A stretch of 25,798 nt of DNA. It comes from JBFEYJ01 sp041562215. GTDB lineage: Bacteria > Pseudomonadota > Gammaproteobacteria > Thiohalomonadales > Thiohalomonadaceae. Made by a program: the position numbers and the translations under genes. Below, one piece after another: positions 7,479 to 15,971 of this stretch. The stretch spans positions 1 to 25,798 of the forward strand of contig JBFEYJ010000019.1 of assembly GCA_041562215.1 (NCBI GenBank), given 5' to 3'. The stretch's first letter is position 1, and the number at the start of each line of letters is the position of its first letter. The notes below the pieces were generated by a model. It was not told the DNA's origin and searched no databases. It saw nothing but the letters and a program-made list of their open reading frames with translations.

Positions 7479-8525
7479 ATGACATTATTCACCGCTTATC
7501 GTCGCCTATTCCTGACTTTTTCTCTGTTGCTTGCAGTGGGGCCGCTCGGTCTTTTGCAGGCGGCAACCGAAGAGGATGAGCTTGCCCTGGATGATGCTCC
7601 ACTGGAGAACCCTCTGCATTATCCGGCCTGGTTTCAGCTCTCTTTTCTGCAGTTGCAGGAGGACCTGCAGGAGGCGCGTGGCTTAGGCAAGCGTGGCCTG
7701 ATCGTCTATTTCGGCCAGGATTACTGTCCCTATTGCAAGGCACTTGTTGAGGGTAACTTCGGCATGCGGGATATCGAGCAGTACACACAGAAGTACTTTG
7801 ATGTCGTTGCTATCGACATTCACGGCAACAAGCCGGTCACTAATCTTAATGGCGTGGTGTTGAGCGAGAAGGACTATGCCGCCAGTGAGCGGATCAACTT
7901 CACCCCTTCTCTGATTTTTTATACTTTGGAGGGGCGCGAAGTACTACGGCTCCAGGGATATCCTTCGCCATACAGGTTTCGTGCCGCCTTGGAGTATGTG
8001 GCCGATGGCCATTACCGTGAAGAGAGCTTCGATGAATACCTGGCGCGCGCGAATCCGCCGCTCGCCTTTGAGATGGACGGGCTGAACCAGGGCGATTTTT
8101 TCACCCCGCCACCCTACGTCCTGGATCGCACTTACCTCCCTGGTAAGACACCGCTGCTGGTCTCCTTTGAGCAGGGCAACTGCCACGCTTGTGATGTGTT
8201 GCACAGCGCTCCACTGCAGAACCCCGAGATACAGCAATTGCTTACTGCCTTTGAAAGCGTCCAGTTGGATATCGGCGCCGATACGCCAGTGATCACCCCT
8301 GCAGGGGTGTACACCAACAGTCGTGACTGGGCCGAAATGCTGGGTCTGTTCTACACCCCGACACTGGTTTTTTTCGATGAGCAGGGTGATGAGATAATCC
8401 GGGTTGACTCGGTGGTTGGTTTTTACCGTTTGCGCAAGGTACTGGAGTATGTGTTGAGCGGTTCCTATAAGCGCGGTATTACCCTGCAGCAGTTCCGCCG
8501 CAGCAGCGCGGGGAGGAGTGAATGA
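7479..8525 (+). CDS. Exported protein with two thioredoxin domains (SoxW-like)
   Basis: The 348-aa protein starts with a signal peptide (hydrophobic core around residues 9-28, cut probably after LLQA) and should be periplasmic. Two thioredoxin-fold domains follow. The first has the redox site C83-P-Y-C86 with cis-proline P143 (NFTPSL); the second has C235-H-A-C238 with P294 (YTPTL). Both end with a GFYRLRKVLEYV or PYRFRAALEYV helix, so the protein looks like an internal duplication. The first half resembles SoxW-type thioredoxins linked to sulfur oxidation, although no sox genes lie in the window. Its stop overlaps the mazG start (ATGA). No ribosome site is visible; TACTAT at 7466-7471 could be a -10 for an almost leaderless message. 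The partner is unknown. Confidence 0.88.
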   Translation: MTLFTAYRRLFLTFSLLLAVGPLGLLQAATEEDELALDDAPLENPLHYPAWFQLSFLQLQEDLQEARGLGKRGLIVYFGQDYCPYCKALVEGNFGMRDIEQYTQKYFDVVAIDIHGNKPVTNLNGVVLSEKDYAASERINFTPSLIFYTLEGREVLRLQGYPSPYRFRAALEYVADGHYREESFDEYLARANPPLAFEMDGLNQGDFFTPPPYVLDRTYLPGKTPLLVSFEQGNCHACDVLHSAPLQNPEIQQLLTAFESVQLDIGADTPVITPAGVYTNSRDWAEMLGLFYTPTLVFFDEQGDEIIRVDSVVGFYRLRKVLEYVLSGSYKRGITLQQFRRSSAGRSE

Positions 8526-9313
8526 TGGCGAAAACTGATATCCGTGAGCTGCTCAGTGTGATGGCGCGGCTGCGTGACGCACAGACAGGGTGCCCGTGGG
8601 ACCGAGAGCAGGATTTCAACACTATCGCTCCCTATACGATCGAGGAGGCCTATGAGGTAGCTGATGCAATCAGTCGGGGTGATATGGCTGATCTGCGTGA
8701 TGAGCTGGGTGATTTGCTGTTCCAGGTGGTATTTCACTCACGTATGGCGGAAGAGGTGGGGGAGTTTTCCTTCGCTGATGTGGTCGAGGGGATACTGGAG
8801 AAGATGATCCGTCGCCACCCTCATGTGTTTGGCGGTGAAGAGGTGGCCGATGCTGAGGCTCAGACTCGTGCCTGGGAAGAGCATAAGGCGAAAGAACGTC
8901 AGGCGAAAGGGCTGCATCACAGCCTGCTCGATGGTATCACCCTTGGCCTGCCGGCATTGACTCGCGCGCAAAAGCTGCAAAAGCGTGCTGCCCGCGCCGG
9001 TTTCGACTGGCCAGATGTCGGTGGTGTTCTCGACAAGATCGCCGAGGAACTCGATGAGGTGCGAGCCGAGATTGATGCCGGCGACCAGGTCGCCCTGCAA
9101 GAGGAGATCGGCGACTTGATGTTTGCCTGCGTCAATCTTGCACGCTACGCCGGTGTCGATCCGGAAACCGCGTTGCGTGGCACTAACGAAAAATTCGAAC
9201 GCCGCTTCCGTTATATCGAAGACTCACTCCGCAAAAAGGCAATGGAGATTGAGCTATGCTCGCTGGAGGAGATGGATCAACTCTGGAATGAGGCGAAGGA
9301 AAAAGGGATCTGA
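8522..9313 (+). CDS. mazG: Nucleoside triphosphate pyrophosphohydrolase MazG
   Basis: MazG hydrolyses (d)NTPs to the monophosphate and pyrophosphate and is thought to clean aberrant nucleotides and to influence ppGpp levels. The 263-aa length matches the E. coli enzyme, with two MazG modules. The N-terminal one has CPWDREQ at 24-30, the metal-binding E41-E42-x-x-E45 helix and RDELGDLLFQ at 59-68. The second has AGFDWPDVGGVLDKIAEELD and QEEIGDLMFA. The ATG overlaps the preceding stop codon (ATGA) and a second ATG follows at once; GGGAGGAG at 8511-8518 serves either, spaced better for the second. Translational coupling to the thioredoxin protein is therefore likely. Confidence 0.96.
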   Translation: MMAKTDIRELLSVMARLRDAQTGCPWDREQDFNTIAPYTIEEAYEVADAISRGDMADLRDELGDLLFQVVFHSRMAEEVGEFSFADVVEGILEKMIRRHPHVFGGEEVADAEAQTRAWEEHKAKERQAKGLHHSLLDGITLGLPALTRAQKLQKRAARAGFDWPDVGGVLDKIAEELDEVRAEIDAGDQVALQEEIGDLMFACVNLARYAGVDPETALRGTNEKFERRFRYIEDSLRKKAMEIELCSLEEMDQLWNEAKEKGI

Positions 9314-9408
9314 GTGTTCGGTGTTAACAAAGAAAAAGAGTGAATCGCACAGTGCGCATAGGGAAGATGGCTGAATTTGAAAAGCACTATTCAGGGCAAA
9401 GAACCAAA

Positions 9409-9442
9409 AAAGTAAGGGCTGAAATTTTTCAGCCCTTACTTT
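9409..9442. terminator. Strong bidirectional terminator
   Basis: AAAGTAAGGGCTGAAA at 9409-9424 pairs with TTTCAGCCCTTACTTT at 9427-9442, a perfect stem of up to 16 pairs (the innermost few will open to form the loop). On the minus strand it is followed by TTTTTT, so it is ideal for the propeller lipoprotein gene that ends 90 bases away. On the plus strand it can stop mazG readthrough. Confidence 0.88.
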
Positions 9443-9530
9443 CATTCCGGTCTTCAGTGGTCAGCAAAGCAGTGAACTCAAGCATTGTGCGTGAAGCGCA
9501 CAACCACCCCTCGCTACTTTCATGCCGTTA

Positions 9531-10610
9531 CTAGCGTAAGGCGTAGAAGAAGCCGTCGGTGCTGCCGAAATAGATTCGGTCTGATTCAAGCACCGGTGAG
9601 TTGGTGATTGCGCCCTGAGTGGCAAAGCTCCACGCTAGTGTGCCGGTGCTGGCGTTCACGGCATGCAGTTTCTTGTCATAACCACCGATGTAGACCATGC
9701 CGTCGGCGAGGACAGTTGCGCCATTGAGCCAGTCGCGGGTTCGGTATTTCCATTTCGGACGCTGGGTTTTGATATCAATGGCGTAGAGATGACCATCCTG
9801 GCTGCCGAAGTAGACGGTTTTGCCATCGATCACCGCTGTGCTGTTGATAGGGCCTGCAGCGCGGTAGCGCCAGGATTGTTGTCCCAGCTTAAGGTCTACG
9901 GCATAGAGCCTGCCGTCCTGGCTACCGATGTAGACATGCTCACCGTTTACGACCGGATCAGCGTGTATCTTGCCTGCTGTGGCGAAGCGCCATTGCTCAT
10001 TGCCACTGTCGGTCTTGACCGCATAGAGGTGTCCGTCATCGGCACCGAAGAATACCAGTCCTTCCGCCGCCGCCGGGGAGGAATAGATGGGCGCATCGGC
10101 CATGTATGTCCATCGCTCGCGACCGCTTACGCTGTCTACGGCATAGAGCTCGCCGGCGATATTTCCGATATAGAGGATGCCATCGACAAGGGTTGGTGAG
10201 GTGGTGATAGACCCGCCGGTTCGCAGGCTCCAGACCTGCTGCCCGGTGTTGATGTCAACGGCGTAGAGGCTGCCGTCATGGCTGCCGACATAGGCTTTAC
10301 CGTCGGAAATTGCCGGGGCTCCACCAATCGGTCCACCGGTTTTGAAGCGCCATTTTTCGCTGCCGTTCTTGAGGCTGACGGCAAACAAAAAGCCATTCTG
10401 GTTACCGAAGTAGCCGATATCGTCGCTGATGACCGCTGATGTCTTGATTTCGTTCTTGCTGTTGAACTTCCACTGCAGGCTGTTTAACTTGCTGATACCG
10501 TCACTGTAAATCCCACTATTGTGGGCATCTGCCCGGTACATGTTGACCTTGGCCGCGCCACAGCCACTGAGGACCAGGGCGCCGAGCACAACCAATGCTG
10601 TCTTTCGCAT
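9531..10610 (-). CDS. BamB-like PQQ-repeat beta-propeller lipoprotein
   Basis: The 359-aa protein has a lipoprotein signal (MRKTALVVLGALVLSGC) with lipobox L-S-G-C, so it is lipid-anchored. It then consists of eight PQQ-type repeats of about 40 residues, each with a W-x-[FYL] strand (WKF, WRF, WSL, WTY, WRF, WRY, WKY, WSF) and most with a LYAVD-like strand, giving an eight-bladed propeller. BamB of the outer-membrane assembly complex has this build, but BamB genes usually sit next to hisS and der, which are absent here, so I do not use that name. The ATG at 10610 has AAGGAG nine bases upstream; the frame is open further to 10727 but would bury the signal peptide. It probably acts as a scaffold in the envelope. 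Confidence 0.9.
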   Translation of the reverse strand: MRKTALVVLGALVLSGCGAAKVNMYRADAHNSGIYSDGISKLNSLQWKFNSKNEIKTSAVISDDIGYFGNQNGFLFAVSLKNGSEKWRFKTGGPIGGAPAISDGKAYVGSHDGSLYAVDINTGQQVWSLRTGGSITTSPTLVDGILYIGNIAGELYAVDSVSGRERWTYMADAPIYSSPAAAEGLVFFGADDGHLYAVKTDSGNEQWRFATAGKIHADPVVNGEHVYIGSQDGRLYAVDLKLGQQSWRYRAAGPINSTAVIDGKTVYFGSQDGHLYAIDIKTQRPKWKYRTRDWLNGATVLADGMVYIGGYDKKLHAVNASTGTLAWSFATQGAITNSPVLESDRIYFGSTDGFFYALR

Positions 10611-10955
10611 CTTTCTCAACTCCTTATTATTTGCCGCTACCGCCGAGAACCGGAATAGTTGGGCGGGAATACAAGCCGGTAGTGAAATATGCCATAAGGC
10701 GTCGTGTTGCACCAACCGGGTGAACACAACTTACATTCCGGTGTGGAGTAACTCATTGATATTCAGGGGCAACCGCAGGTGCATCCTCGGAGCTCGACTG
10801 TTATCCCTGCGCGAGCCGAGAGAGGGTCTCATTTCCCTCCACTGCTCAATATACCTAATCGTATCGAACTCAGACGATCTTACCTGATCGAGCTTATTTA
10901 TATATCATCATGATATATATCTTGACGATATATGTGACATGGATATCATTATCCG
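10611..10955. other. Divergent regulatory region lipoprotein / padR
   Basis: This stretch holds no gene. It contains the promoter of the minus-strand lipoprotein, which I cannot place, and the padR promoter and operators at 10899-10954. A stem with one bulge at 10704-10727 (GTGTT/AACAC and CACC/GGTG around AACCG) lies about 95 bases upstream of the lipoprotein start and could be a regulator site or a 5' leader hairpin. Confidence 0.5.
10899..10954 (+). promoter_or_regulatory. padR promoter embedded in three palindromes
   Basis: Three inverted repeats occur in 56 bases: TATATATCA-TCA-TGATATATA at 10899-10919, ATATATC-TTGAC-GATATAT at 10915-10933 and GGATA-TCAT-TATCC at 10941-10954. A -35 box TTGACG (10922-10927) forms the spacer of the second, and a -10 box TATCAT (10944-10949), 16 bases further, lies in the third. 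Transcription would start at about 10956, the first base of the padR ATG. Autoregulation by PadR is the likely reading. Confidence 0.65.
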
Positions 10956-11495
10956 ATGGATGTGAAAACACTTTGTCTTGGTGTGCTGAGTATGGGTGAT
11001 GCCAGCGGATACGAGATCCGCAAGGTCTTCGATGAGGCCTTTAGTCACTTTTATGTCGCCGGTTTTGGCTCGATATATCCGGCACTGGCGGAACTGACGC
11101 GGGAAGGCTACGCGACCTGTAAAAATATCGAGCAGGAAAAGCGGCCGGCAAAAAACGTTTACCACATGACCGATGCGGGGATGGCAGCCTTTAGAGCCGC
11201 GCTTGCCGATACCTATCCAAGCCACAAGGTGCGCTCGGACTTTATGGTGTTGCTGGTCTTCGCCCATCTGCTGACACCTGCACAAGTGCGCTTGGCACTC
11301 CAGCAGAGGCTGTCGGATATCGAGGCCAATCTTGCTCATATCGATAGCGGCCTAGGCTGCGGCGACAGCTGCCATACTGAAGGGGCGAAATTTGCTGCCG
11401 GTTTTGCTCATGCTGTGTTGCTGGCCGGTAAGGAATACATCGAGCAGTACAAGGATGGATTCCTCAGTACGCTCGAAAATAAGGAAAAGGAATAG
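10956..11495 (+). CDS. PadR-family transcriptional regulator
   Basis: The 179-aa protein has the PadR winged helix-turn-helix at its N-terminus: LCLGVLSMGDASGYEIRK (helix 1 and turn), then SIYPALAELTREGYA (recognition helix) and NVYHMTDAGMAAF (wing and helix 4). The C-terminal region, from about 90, is the helical dimerisation domain. It carries an unusual GCGDSCH segment with C135, C139 and H140, which might sense metal or thiol stress. PadR proteins usually repress adjacent efflux genes and are released by ligand. Here the stop codon overlaps the GTG of the membrane-fusion gene (TAGTG). No ribosome site precedes the ATG, consistent with the leaderless transcript suggested by the promoter. 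Confidence 0.93.
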   Translation: MDVKTLCLGVLSMGDASGYEIRKVFDEAFSHFYVAGFGSIYPALAELTREGYATCKNIEQEKRPAKNVYHMTDAGMAAFRAALADTYPSHKVRSDFMVLLVFAHLLTPAQVRLALQQRLSDIEANLAHIDSGLGCGDSCHTEGAKFAAGFAHAVLLAGKEYIEQYKDGFLSTLENKEKE

Positions 11496-12550
11496 TGAAA
11501 CGCTCATATCTGATTGCCGCCGCCATTGTTGTCGTGGTCACTCTGTGGATGATGCTTGGTCCTGTGAGCAAGGAGGAGTTGTCTTCGCGTGATAGCACGG
11601 TGGAAGCGACGTTGCGCACTGAGGTTCAGGTCAAGGTTTTTGAGGCCGATGAGATGCAGCGTGAACTGACTCTCTACGGGCAGACTGAGCCAAATCGTCG
11701 GGTGACAGTGCGTGCTGAGGTTGCCGCTCAGGTTAGCGATATCCTGGTTCCGCGCGGCAAGACGGTGCAAAAGGGAGAGCTCCTGCTGCGTTTAAACGAA
11801 GATGACCGGCCGCAGCGACTGAATCAGGCCAGGGCGTTGCTTAAACAGCGGGAGCTGGAGTATGAGGGCGCTAAATCCCTCAAGGCCAAAGGGCTTCAGG
11901 CGGAGCGCCAGCTCGCCGAAGCACTGACCTTACTGCGAACGGCCCGGGCTGAACTTAAGCGTGCCGAACTTAACCTGCAGAACACCCGGGTAGTCGCCCC
12001 CTTTAGCGGAGTCTTGCAGGCAAGATATGTGGAAGTGGGGGATTTTCTTTCAGTAGGCGATCCCCTGGCCGAGGTGGTTGAGCTTGAACCGCTGCTGGTT
12101 ACCGGTGATGTCTCCGAGCAAGAAGTCGGCGTGCTGGAAAGCGGTATGTCGGGGACGGTGGAGCTGAGCAACGGCAAGCGTCTGGAGGGAACACTCCGCT
12201 TTATCGCCGCCAGTGCCGAGACCAGCACCCGCACTTACCGGATCGAGATGGAAGTGGCGAATCCTCCGCCACACCAACGGGGCGGAATGACCGCAACTAT
12301 CCATATTCCTCGCGGCTCGGTATCGGCGCACAAGGTCTCTCCTGCGCTGTTGTCGCTCGATGATACCGGTGTATTGGGTATCAAGAGCGTCGATGATGAA
12401 GGGGTGGTGCAGTTTCATCCGGTGGAAATCCTTAAATCGCAGCGTGACGGACTCTGGCTGGCCGGGCTGCCCGCCAGTGTTCGCCTGATCACTGTCGGCC
12501 AGGGCTTTGTGCGGGCCGGTGATCGGGTCGATGTGGTTTTGGCTAACTAG
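11495..12550 (+). CDS. RND efflux periplasmic adaptor (membrane fusion protein)
   Basis: This 351-aa HlyD/AcrA-family adaptor bridges the RND pump to an outer-membrane channel. It has one N-terminal membrane segment (about 5-22) and no lipobox. A split lipoyl domain follows (VTVRAEVAAQVSDILVPRG and NTRVVAPFSGVLQARYVEVG), interrupted by an alpha-helical hairpin rich in Leu, Arg and Glu (about 103-160). A beta-barrel comes next (EPLLVTGDVSEQEVG) and then a membrane-proximal domain. The GTG start at 11495 overlaps the padR stop and has AAGGA nine bases upstream. It is the second gene of the padR operon. No outer-membrane factor gene is nearby, so a shared TolC-like channel is probably used. Confidence 0.94.
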   Translation: MKRSYLIAAAIVVVVTLWMMLGPVSKEELSSRDSTVEATLRTEVQVKVFEADEMQRELTLYGQTEPNRRVTVRAEVAAQVSDILVPRGKTVQKGELLLRLNEDDRPQRLNQARALLKQRELEYEGAKSLKAKGLQAERQLAEALTLLRTARAELKRAELNLQNTRVVAPFSGVLQARYVEVGDFLSVGDPLAEVVELEPLLVTGDVSEQEVGVLESGMSGTVELSNGKRLEGTLRFIAASAETSTRTYRIEMEVANPPPHQRGGMTATIHIPRGSVSAHKVSPALLSLDDTGVLGIKSVDDEGVVQFHPVEILKSQRDGLWLAGLPASVRLITVGQGFVRAGDRVDVVLAN

Positions 12551-12559
12551 GTCTTTGCC

Positions 12560-15500
12560 GTGAAAACCTTCATCGATGCCGCCTTTAGCCGCGCCCGAAC
12601 AGTGCTTGCCGTTTTGGTGCTGCTGCTGATTAGCGGCGCCATCTCCTACGTGACGATTCCCAAGGAGGCGGAGCCGGATGTTGCGATCCCGATCATCTAT
12701 GTTTCCATGAGCCATGAGGGGATCTCGCCGGAGGATGCCGAGCGCCTGCTGGTGAGGCCGATGGAAAAGGAGTTGCAGACCATCGAAGGGGTCAAGGAGA
12801 TGCGCTCCACCGCCGGTGAGGGACATGCTTCGGTACTGCTGGAGTTCGATGCCGGTTTCGACAGTGACATGGCGTTGCAGGACGTGCGCGAAAAGGTCGA
12901 CCTGGCCAAGGTCGAGTTGCCCGCTGACACCGACGAGCCGAGCGTCAATGAGGTCAACGTCGCCTTGTTCCCGGTGCTGGTGGTGACTTTGGCCGGTGAC
13001 GTGCCGGAGCGTACCCTGTTGACTCTGGCGCGCGATTTGAAGGACAAGATCGAGGGTTTTCGCGAGGTTCTGGAGGCGGATATCGCCGGTGATCGCGAGG
13101 AGGTTGTCGAGATCGAGGTCGACCCGCGAGTACTCGATAGCTACGGCATCTCCTACGAAGAGTTGATCAACTTTGTCTGGCGCAATAATAAGCTGGTGGC
13201 GGCCGGTGCGCTGGATACCGGCAAGGGTCGCTTCGCGGTCAAGGTGCCGGGGCTGTTGGAAGGTGCGGAGGAAGTGCTGTCGCTGCCACTGAAGGTGAGC
13301 GAGGACCGTGTGGTGACCTTCGGAGACGTGGCTACCGCGCGGCGCACTTTCAAGGATCCCACCAGTTTTGCGCGGGTCAACGGTCGCCCGGCGATCAGCC
13401 TGGAGATCTCCAAGCGGGTGGGCGAGAACATCATCGAGACCATCGAGCAGGTCAAGGCCATCGTTGAGGGTGAGCGCGCCACCTGGCCCAATGGGGTAGT
13501 GGTCAGTTATTCGCAGGACAAATCCGAGGATGTGCGCAATATGCTTTCGGATCTGCAAAACAACGTACTCAGCGCGGTATTGCTGGTGATGGTTGTGATT
13601 GTCGCCGCACTCGGCGTGCGCACAGCGGGGCTGGTCGGGCTGGCCATCCCCGGCTCCTTCCTTACCGGCATTTTGATCATCCACGCGCTGGGGCTGACCA
13701 TCAACATCGTGGTCTTGTTCTCGCTTATCATGGCGGTCGGGATGCTGATTGACGGCGCCATCGTGGTCACGGAGATGGCCGATCGCAAGATGGCCGAGGG
13801 CATGGACAAGGCCGAAGCCTATGCCTTCGCCGCCAAGCGTATGAGCTGGCCGATCACCGCTTCCACCGTCACCACCCTGGCCGCTTTCATGCCCCTGCTG
13901 TTCTGGCCCGGTGTGGTGGGAGAGTTCATGAAGTACCTGCCGATCACTTTGTTGGCTACCCTTTCGGCTTCGCTGCTGATGGCCCTGATTTTCGTACCCA
14001 CGCTGGGAGGCCTGGTGGGCAAGCGTAGCCCCTTGAGTGAGGAGGCGCTGCACAGTCTGGCGGCCTCCGAGGTCGGCGAACTGCATGAGATCCGCGGTCT
14101 CACAGGCGTGTATGTACGGATGCTTGAGCGACTGCTGGCACACCCCTTGAAGATACTATTGATAGCCGTAACGCTGCTGGTCGGTGTTTACGGTGCCTAT
14201 GGTGTGCTGGGCAAGGGCATTGAGTTTTTCCCTGATGTGGAACCGGAACGGGCATTGCTGCATGTACGCGCCCGTGGAGATCTCTCGGTCTATGAACAGG
14301 ATGCACTGGTGGCGCGGGTCGAGCAACGCATGCTGGACATGCAAGAGATCGAAACCCTGTACACCCGTAGTGGGATTAATCTGCGTGGGCAGGATTTGCC
14401 TGAGGATACCATCGGTGTGATCCAGATGGAGTTCGTCGATTGGCAGGAGAGGCGTCCCGCCAGTGAGATCCTCGCCGAGATTCGCCGGCGAACCCATGAT
14501 ATCGCCGGCATTATTCTCGAGACCCGGAAGCAGGAGGGGGGGCCGCCGGTGGGCAAGCCGGTGCAGCTTCAGCTGAGCTCACGCTACCCGCAATTGTTGG
14601 CGCCGGCGGTGGGTAAGGTGCGAGAGGTGCTGGATCAGATCGGCGGCTTTGTCGATATTGAAGACAGCCGGCCACTGCCTGGCATCGAGTGGCAGATCAG
14701 TGTCGACCGTACTCAGGCGGCCCGTTTCGGTGCTGACATCACCATTGTGGGCAATGCAGTGCAGATGGTTACCAACGGCATTAAAGTCAGCGACTATCGC
14801 CCGGATGATGCGGATGACGAGGTGGATATCATCGTACGCCTCCCCAATGCGGATCGTGACCTGGACCAACTCGACCGGTTGCGGGTGCAGACCCGCTACG
14901 GACTGGTACCGATCAGTAATTTCATCACCCGTAGCCCGGCGCCCAAGCTCGGCACCATTAATCGGGTGGACGGTCAGCGTGTGATGACGGTGAAGGCTGA
15001 TGTTGAGGAAGGCATATTACCGGCGACCAAGGTGGCGGAGATCCAGCAGAGCCAGGGGGAAAACCTCCACCAGATGGACTCGCGTATCACCGTTACTTTC
15101 AAAGGTGAAGACAAGGAACAGCGTGAGTCCCAGGCCTTTCTCAGCAAGGCGTTCCTGGTGGCCCTGTTTATTATGGCCATCATCCTGGTGACCCAGTTCA
15201 ATAGTTTCTATCAGGCATTCCTGATCCTCACCGCCGTGGTCTTTTCCACCGTTGGGGTATTTCTCGGCCTGCTGACCAGCGGACAGCCCTTTGGCATTGT
15301 TATGAGCGGCATAGGTGTCATCGCCTTGGCGGGTATTGTGGTTAACAACAACATTGTGTTGATTGACACTTACAATATTCTGCGCACCAGCGGTATGAAC
15401 AGTGTTGAAGCGGTGTTGCGCACGGCGGCGCAGCGTCTGCGTCCTGTGTTACTGACCACGATTACGACCATTCTCGGTTTGATGCCAATGGTGCTCAAAC

Positions 15501-15703
15501 TCAACGTCGATCTGCTCCACCGGGAGATCACTGTTGGCGCCCCATCCACCCAGTGGTGGGTGCAACTGGCCACTGCCGTGGCCGGTGGTCTGGCCTTTGC
15601 CACTATCCTCACTCTGATCCTCACCCCCTGCCTGCTGGTATTGGGTGATAGTGCCGGTAAGCGCTGGCGGCGCGTCTGGCGGGCAAAGGCGAGGCCTGAG
15701 TAA
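12560..15703 (+). CDS. RND efflux pump permease (AcrB/HAE-like)
   Basis: The 1047-aa inner-membrane pump should export hydrophobic compounds with proton influx. It has the usual layout: TM1, a large periplasmic loop, TM2-6 (about 335-480), an amphipathic region, TM7, a second periplasmic loop, and TM8-12 (about 860-1030). Family motifs include GMLIDGAIVVTE near 394-405 and RLRPVLLTTITTILGL near the C-terminus. In TM4 only D398 is present; the second Asp of the AcrB Asp-Asp pair is G399. In TM10 the AcrB lysine is replaced by N929 (VNNNIVLID), as in some other RND branches. The GTG start at 12560 lies nine bases after the adaptor stop. The substrate cannot be told from sequence. Confidence 0.94.
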   Translation: MKTFIDAAFSRARTVLAVLVLLLISGAISYVTIPKEAEPDVAIPIIYVSMSHEGISPEDAERLLVRPMEKELQTIEGVKEMRSTAGEGHASVLLEFDAGFDSDMALQDVREKVDLAKVELPADTDEPSVNEVNVALFPVLVVTLAGDVPERTLLTLARDLKDKIEGFREVLEADIAGDREEVVEIEVDPRVLDSYGISYEELINFVWRNNKLVAAGALDTGKGRFAVKVPGLLEGAEEVLSLPLKVSEDRVVTFGDVATARRTFKDPTSFARVNGRPAISLEISKRVGENIIETIEQVKAIVEGERATWPNGVVVSYSQDKSEDVRNMLSDLQNNVLSAVLLVMVVIVAALGVRTAGLVGLAIPGSFLTGILIIHALGLTINIVVLFSLIMAVGMLIDGAIVVTEMADRKMAEGMDKAEAYAFAAKRMSWPITASTVTTLAAFMPLLFWPGVVGEFMKYLPITLLATLSASLLMALIFVPTLGGLVGKRSPLSEEALHSLAASEVGELHEIRGLTGVYVRMLERLLAHPLKILLIAVTLLVGVYGAYGVLGKGIEFFPDVEPERALLHVRARGDLSVYEQDALVARVEQRMLDMQEIETLYTRSGINLRGQDLPEDTIGVIQMEFVDWQERRPASEILAEIRRRTHDIAGIILETRKQEGGPPVGKPVQLQLSSRYPQLLAPAVGKVREVLDQIGGFVDIEDSRPLPGIEWQISVDRTQAARFGADITIVGNAVQMVTNGIKVSDYRPDDADDEVDIIVRLPNADRDLDQLDRLRVQTRYGLVPISNFITRSPAPKLGTINRVDGQRVMTVKADVEEGILPATKVAEIQQSQGENLHQMDSRITVTFKGEDKEQRESQAFLSKAFLVALFIMAIILVTQFNSFYQAFLILTAVVFSTVGVFLGLLTSGQPFGIVMSGIGVIALAGIVVNNNIVLIDTYNILRTSGMNSVEAVLRTAAQRLRPVLLTTITTILGLMPMVLKLNVDLLHREITVGAPSTQWWVQLATAVAGGLAFATILTLILTPCLLVLGDSAGKRWRRVWRAKARPE

Positions 15704-15710
15704 GAAACAA

Positions 15711-15850
15711 TCACGGAGACGGAACCCACGAAAGAACACGGTAATGAAAAACTGTGTGCCTGTTTTTGAGGTTTCTGATGTGAAGATGGCCCCAGCACTT
15801 GTTTAGTCACATGAGAAATACCTAGTTTCACTTCTGTGGATTCCGTGGCT
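15711..15850. repeat. Intergenic element with CACGGA-type inverted ends (copy A)
   Basis: The left end reads TCACGGAGACGGAACCCACG from 15711 and the right end, read on the other strand from 15850, AGCCACGGAATCCACAGAAG. The two are imperfect inverted copies about 140 bases apart. The element starts eight bases after the RND stop. A similar arrangement lies after lnt at 23326-23521. Confidence 0.45.
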
Positions 15851-15971
15851 GAACTTGTTATCGACACCTTTGCCCGGTTTTGGGGCATCACTTTGACTTT
15901 TGCGCTATTAGGGTGCGTACTCGGATTCAAATCCACCATTTCACCGACTTAAGCTGCTGATTTTACAATTG

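Noticed and set aside
12050..14143. A 697-codon open frame on the minus strand opposite the adaptor and RND genes
   Set aside because: It is antisense to two clear genes, is rich in His, Gln and Arg as expected of the opposite strand of GC-rich codons, and has no domain.
15922..15933. GGATTCAAATCC, resembling a tRNA T-arm and possible attachment site
   Set aside because: No acceptor, anticodon or D-arm can be found around it and no integrase or second copy is present.
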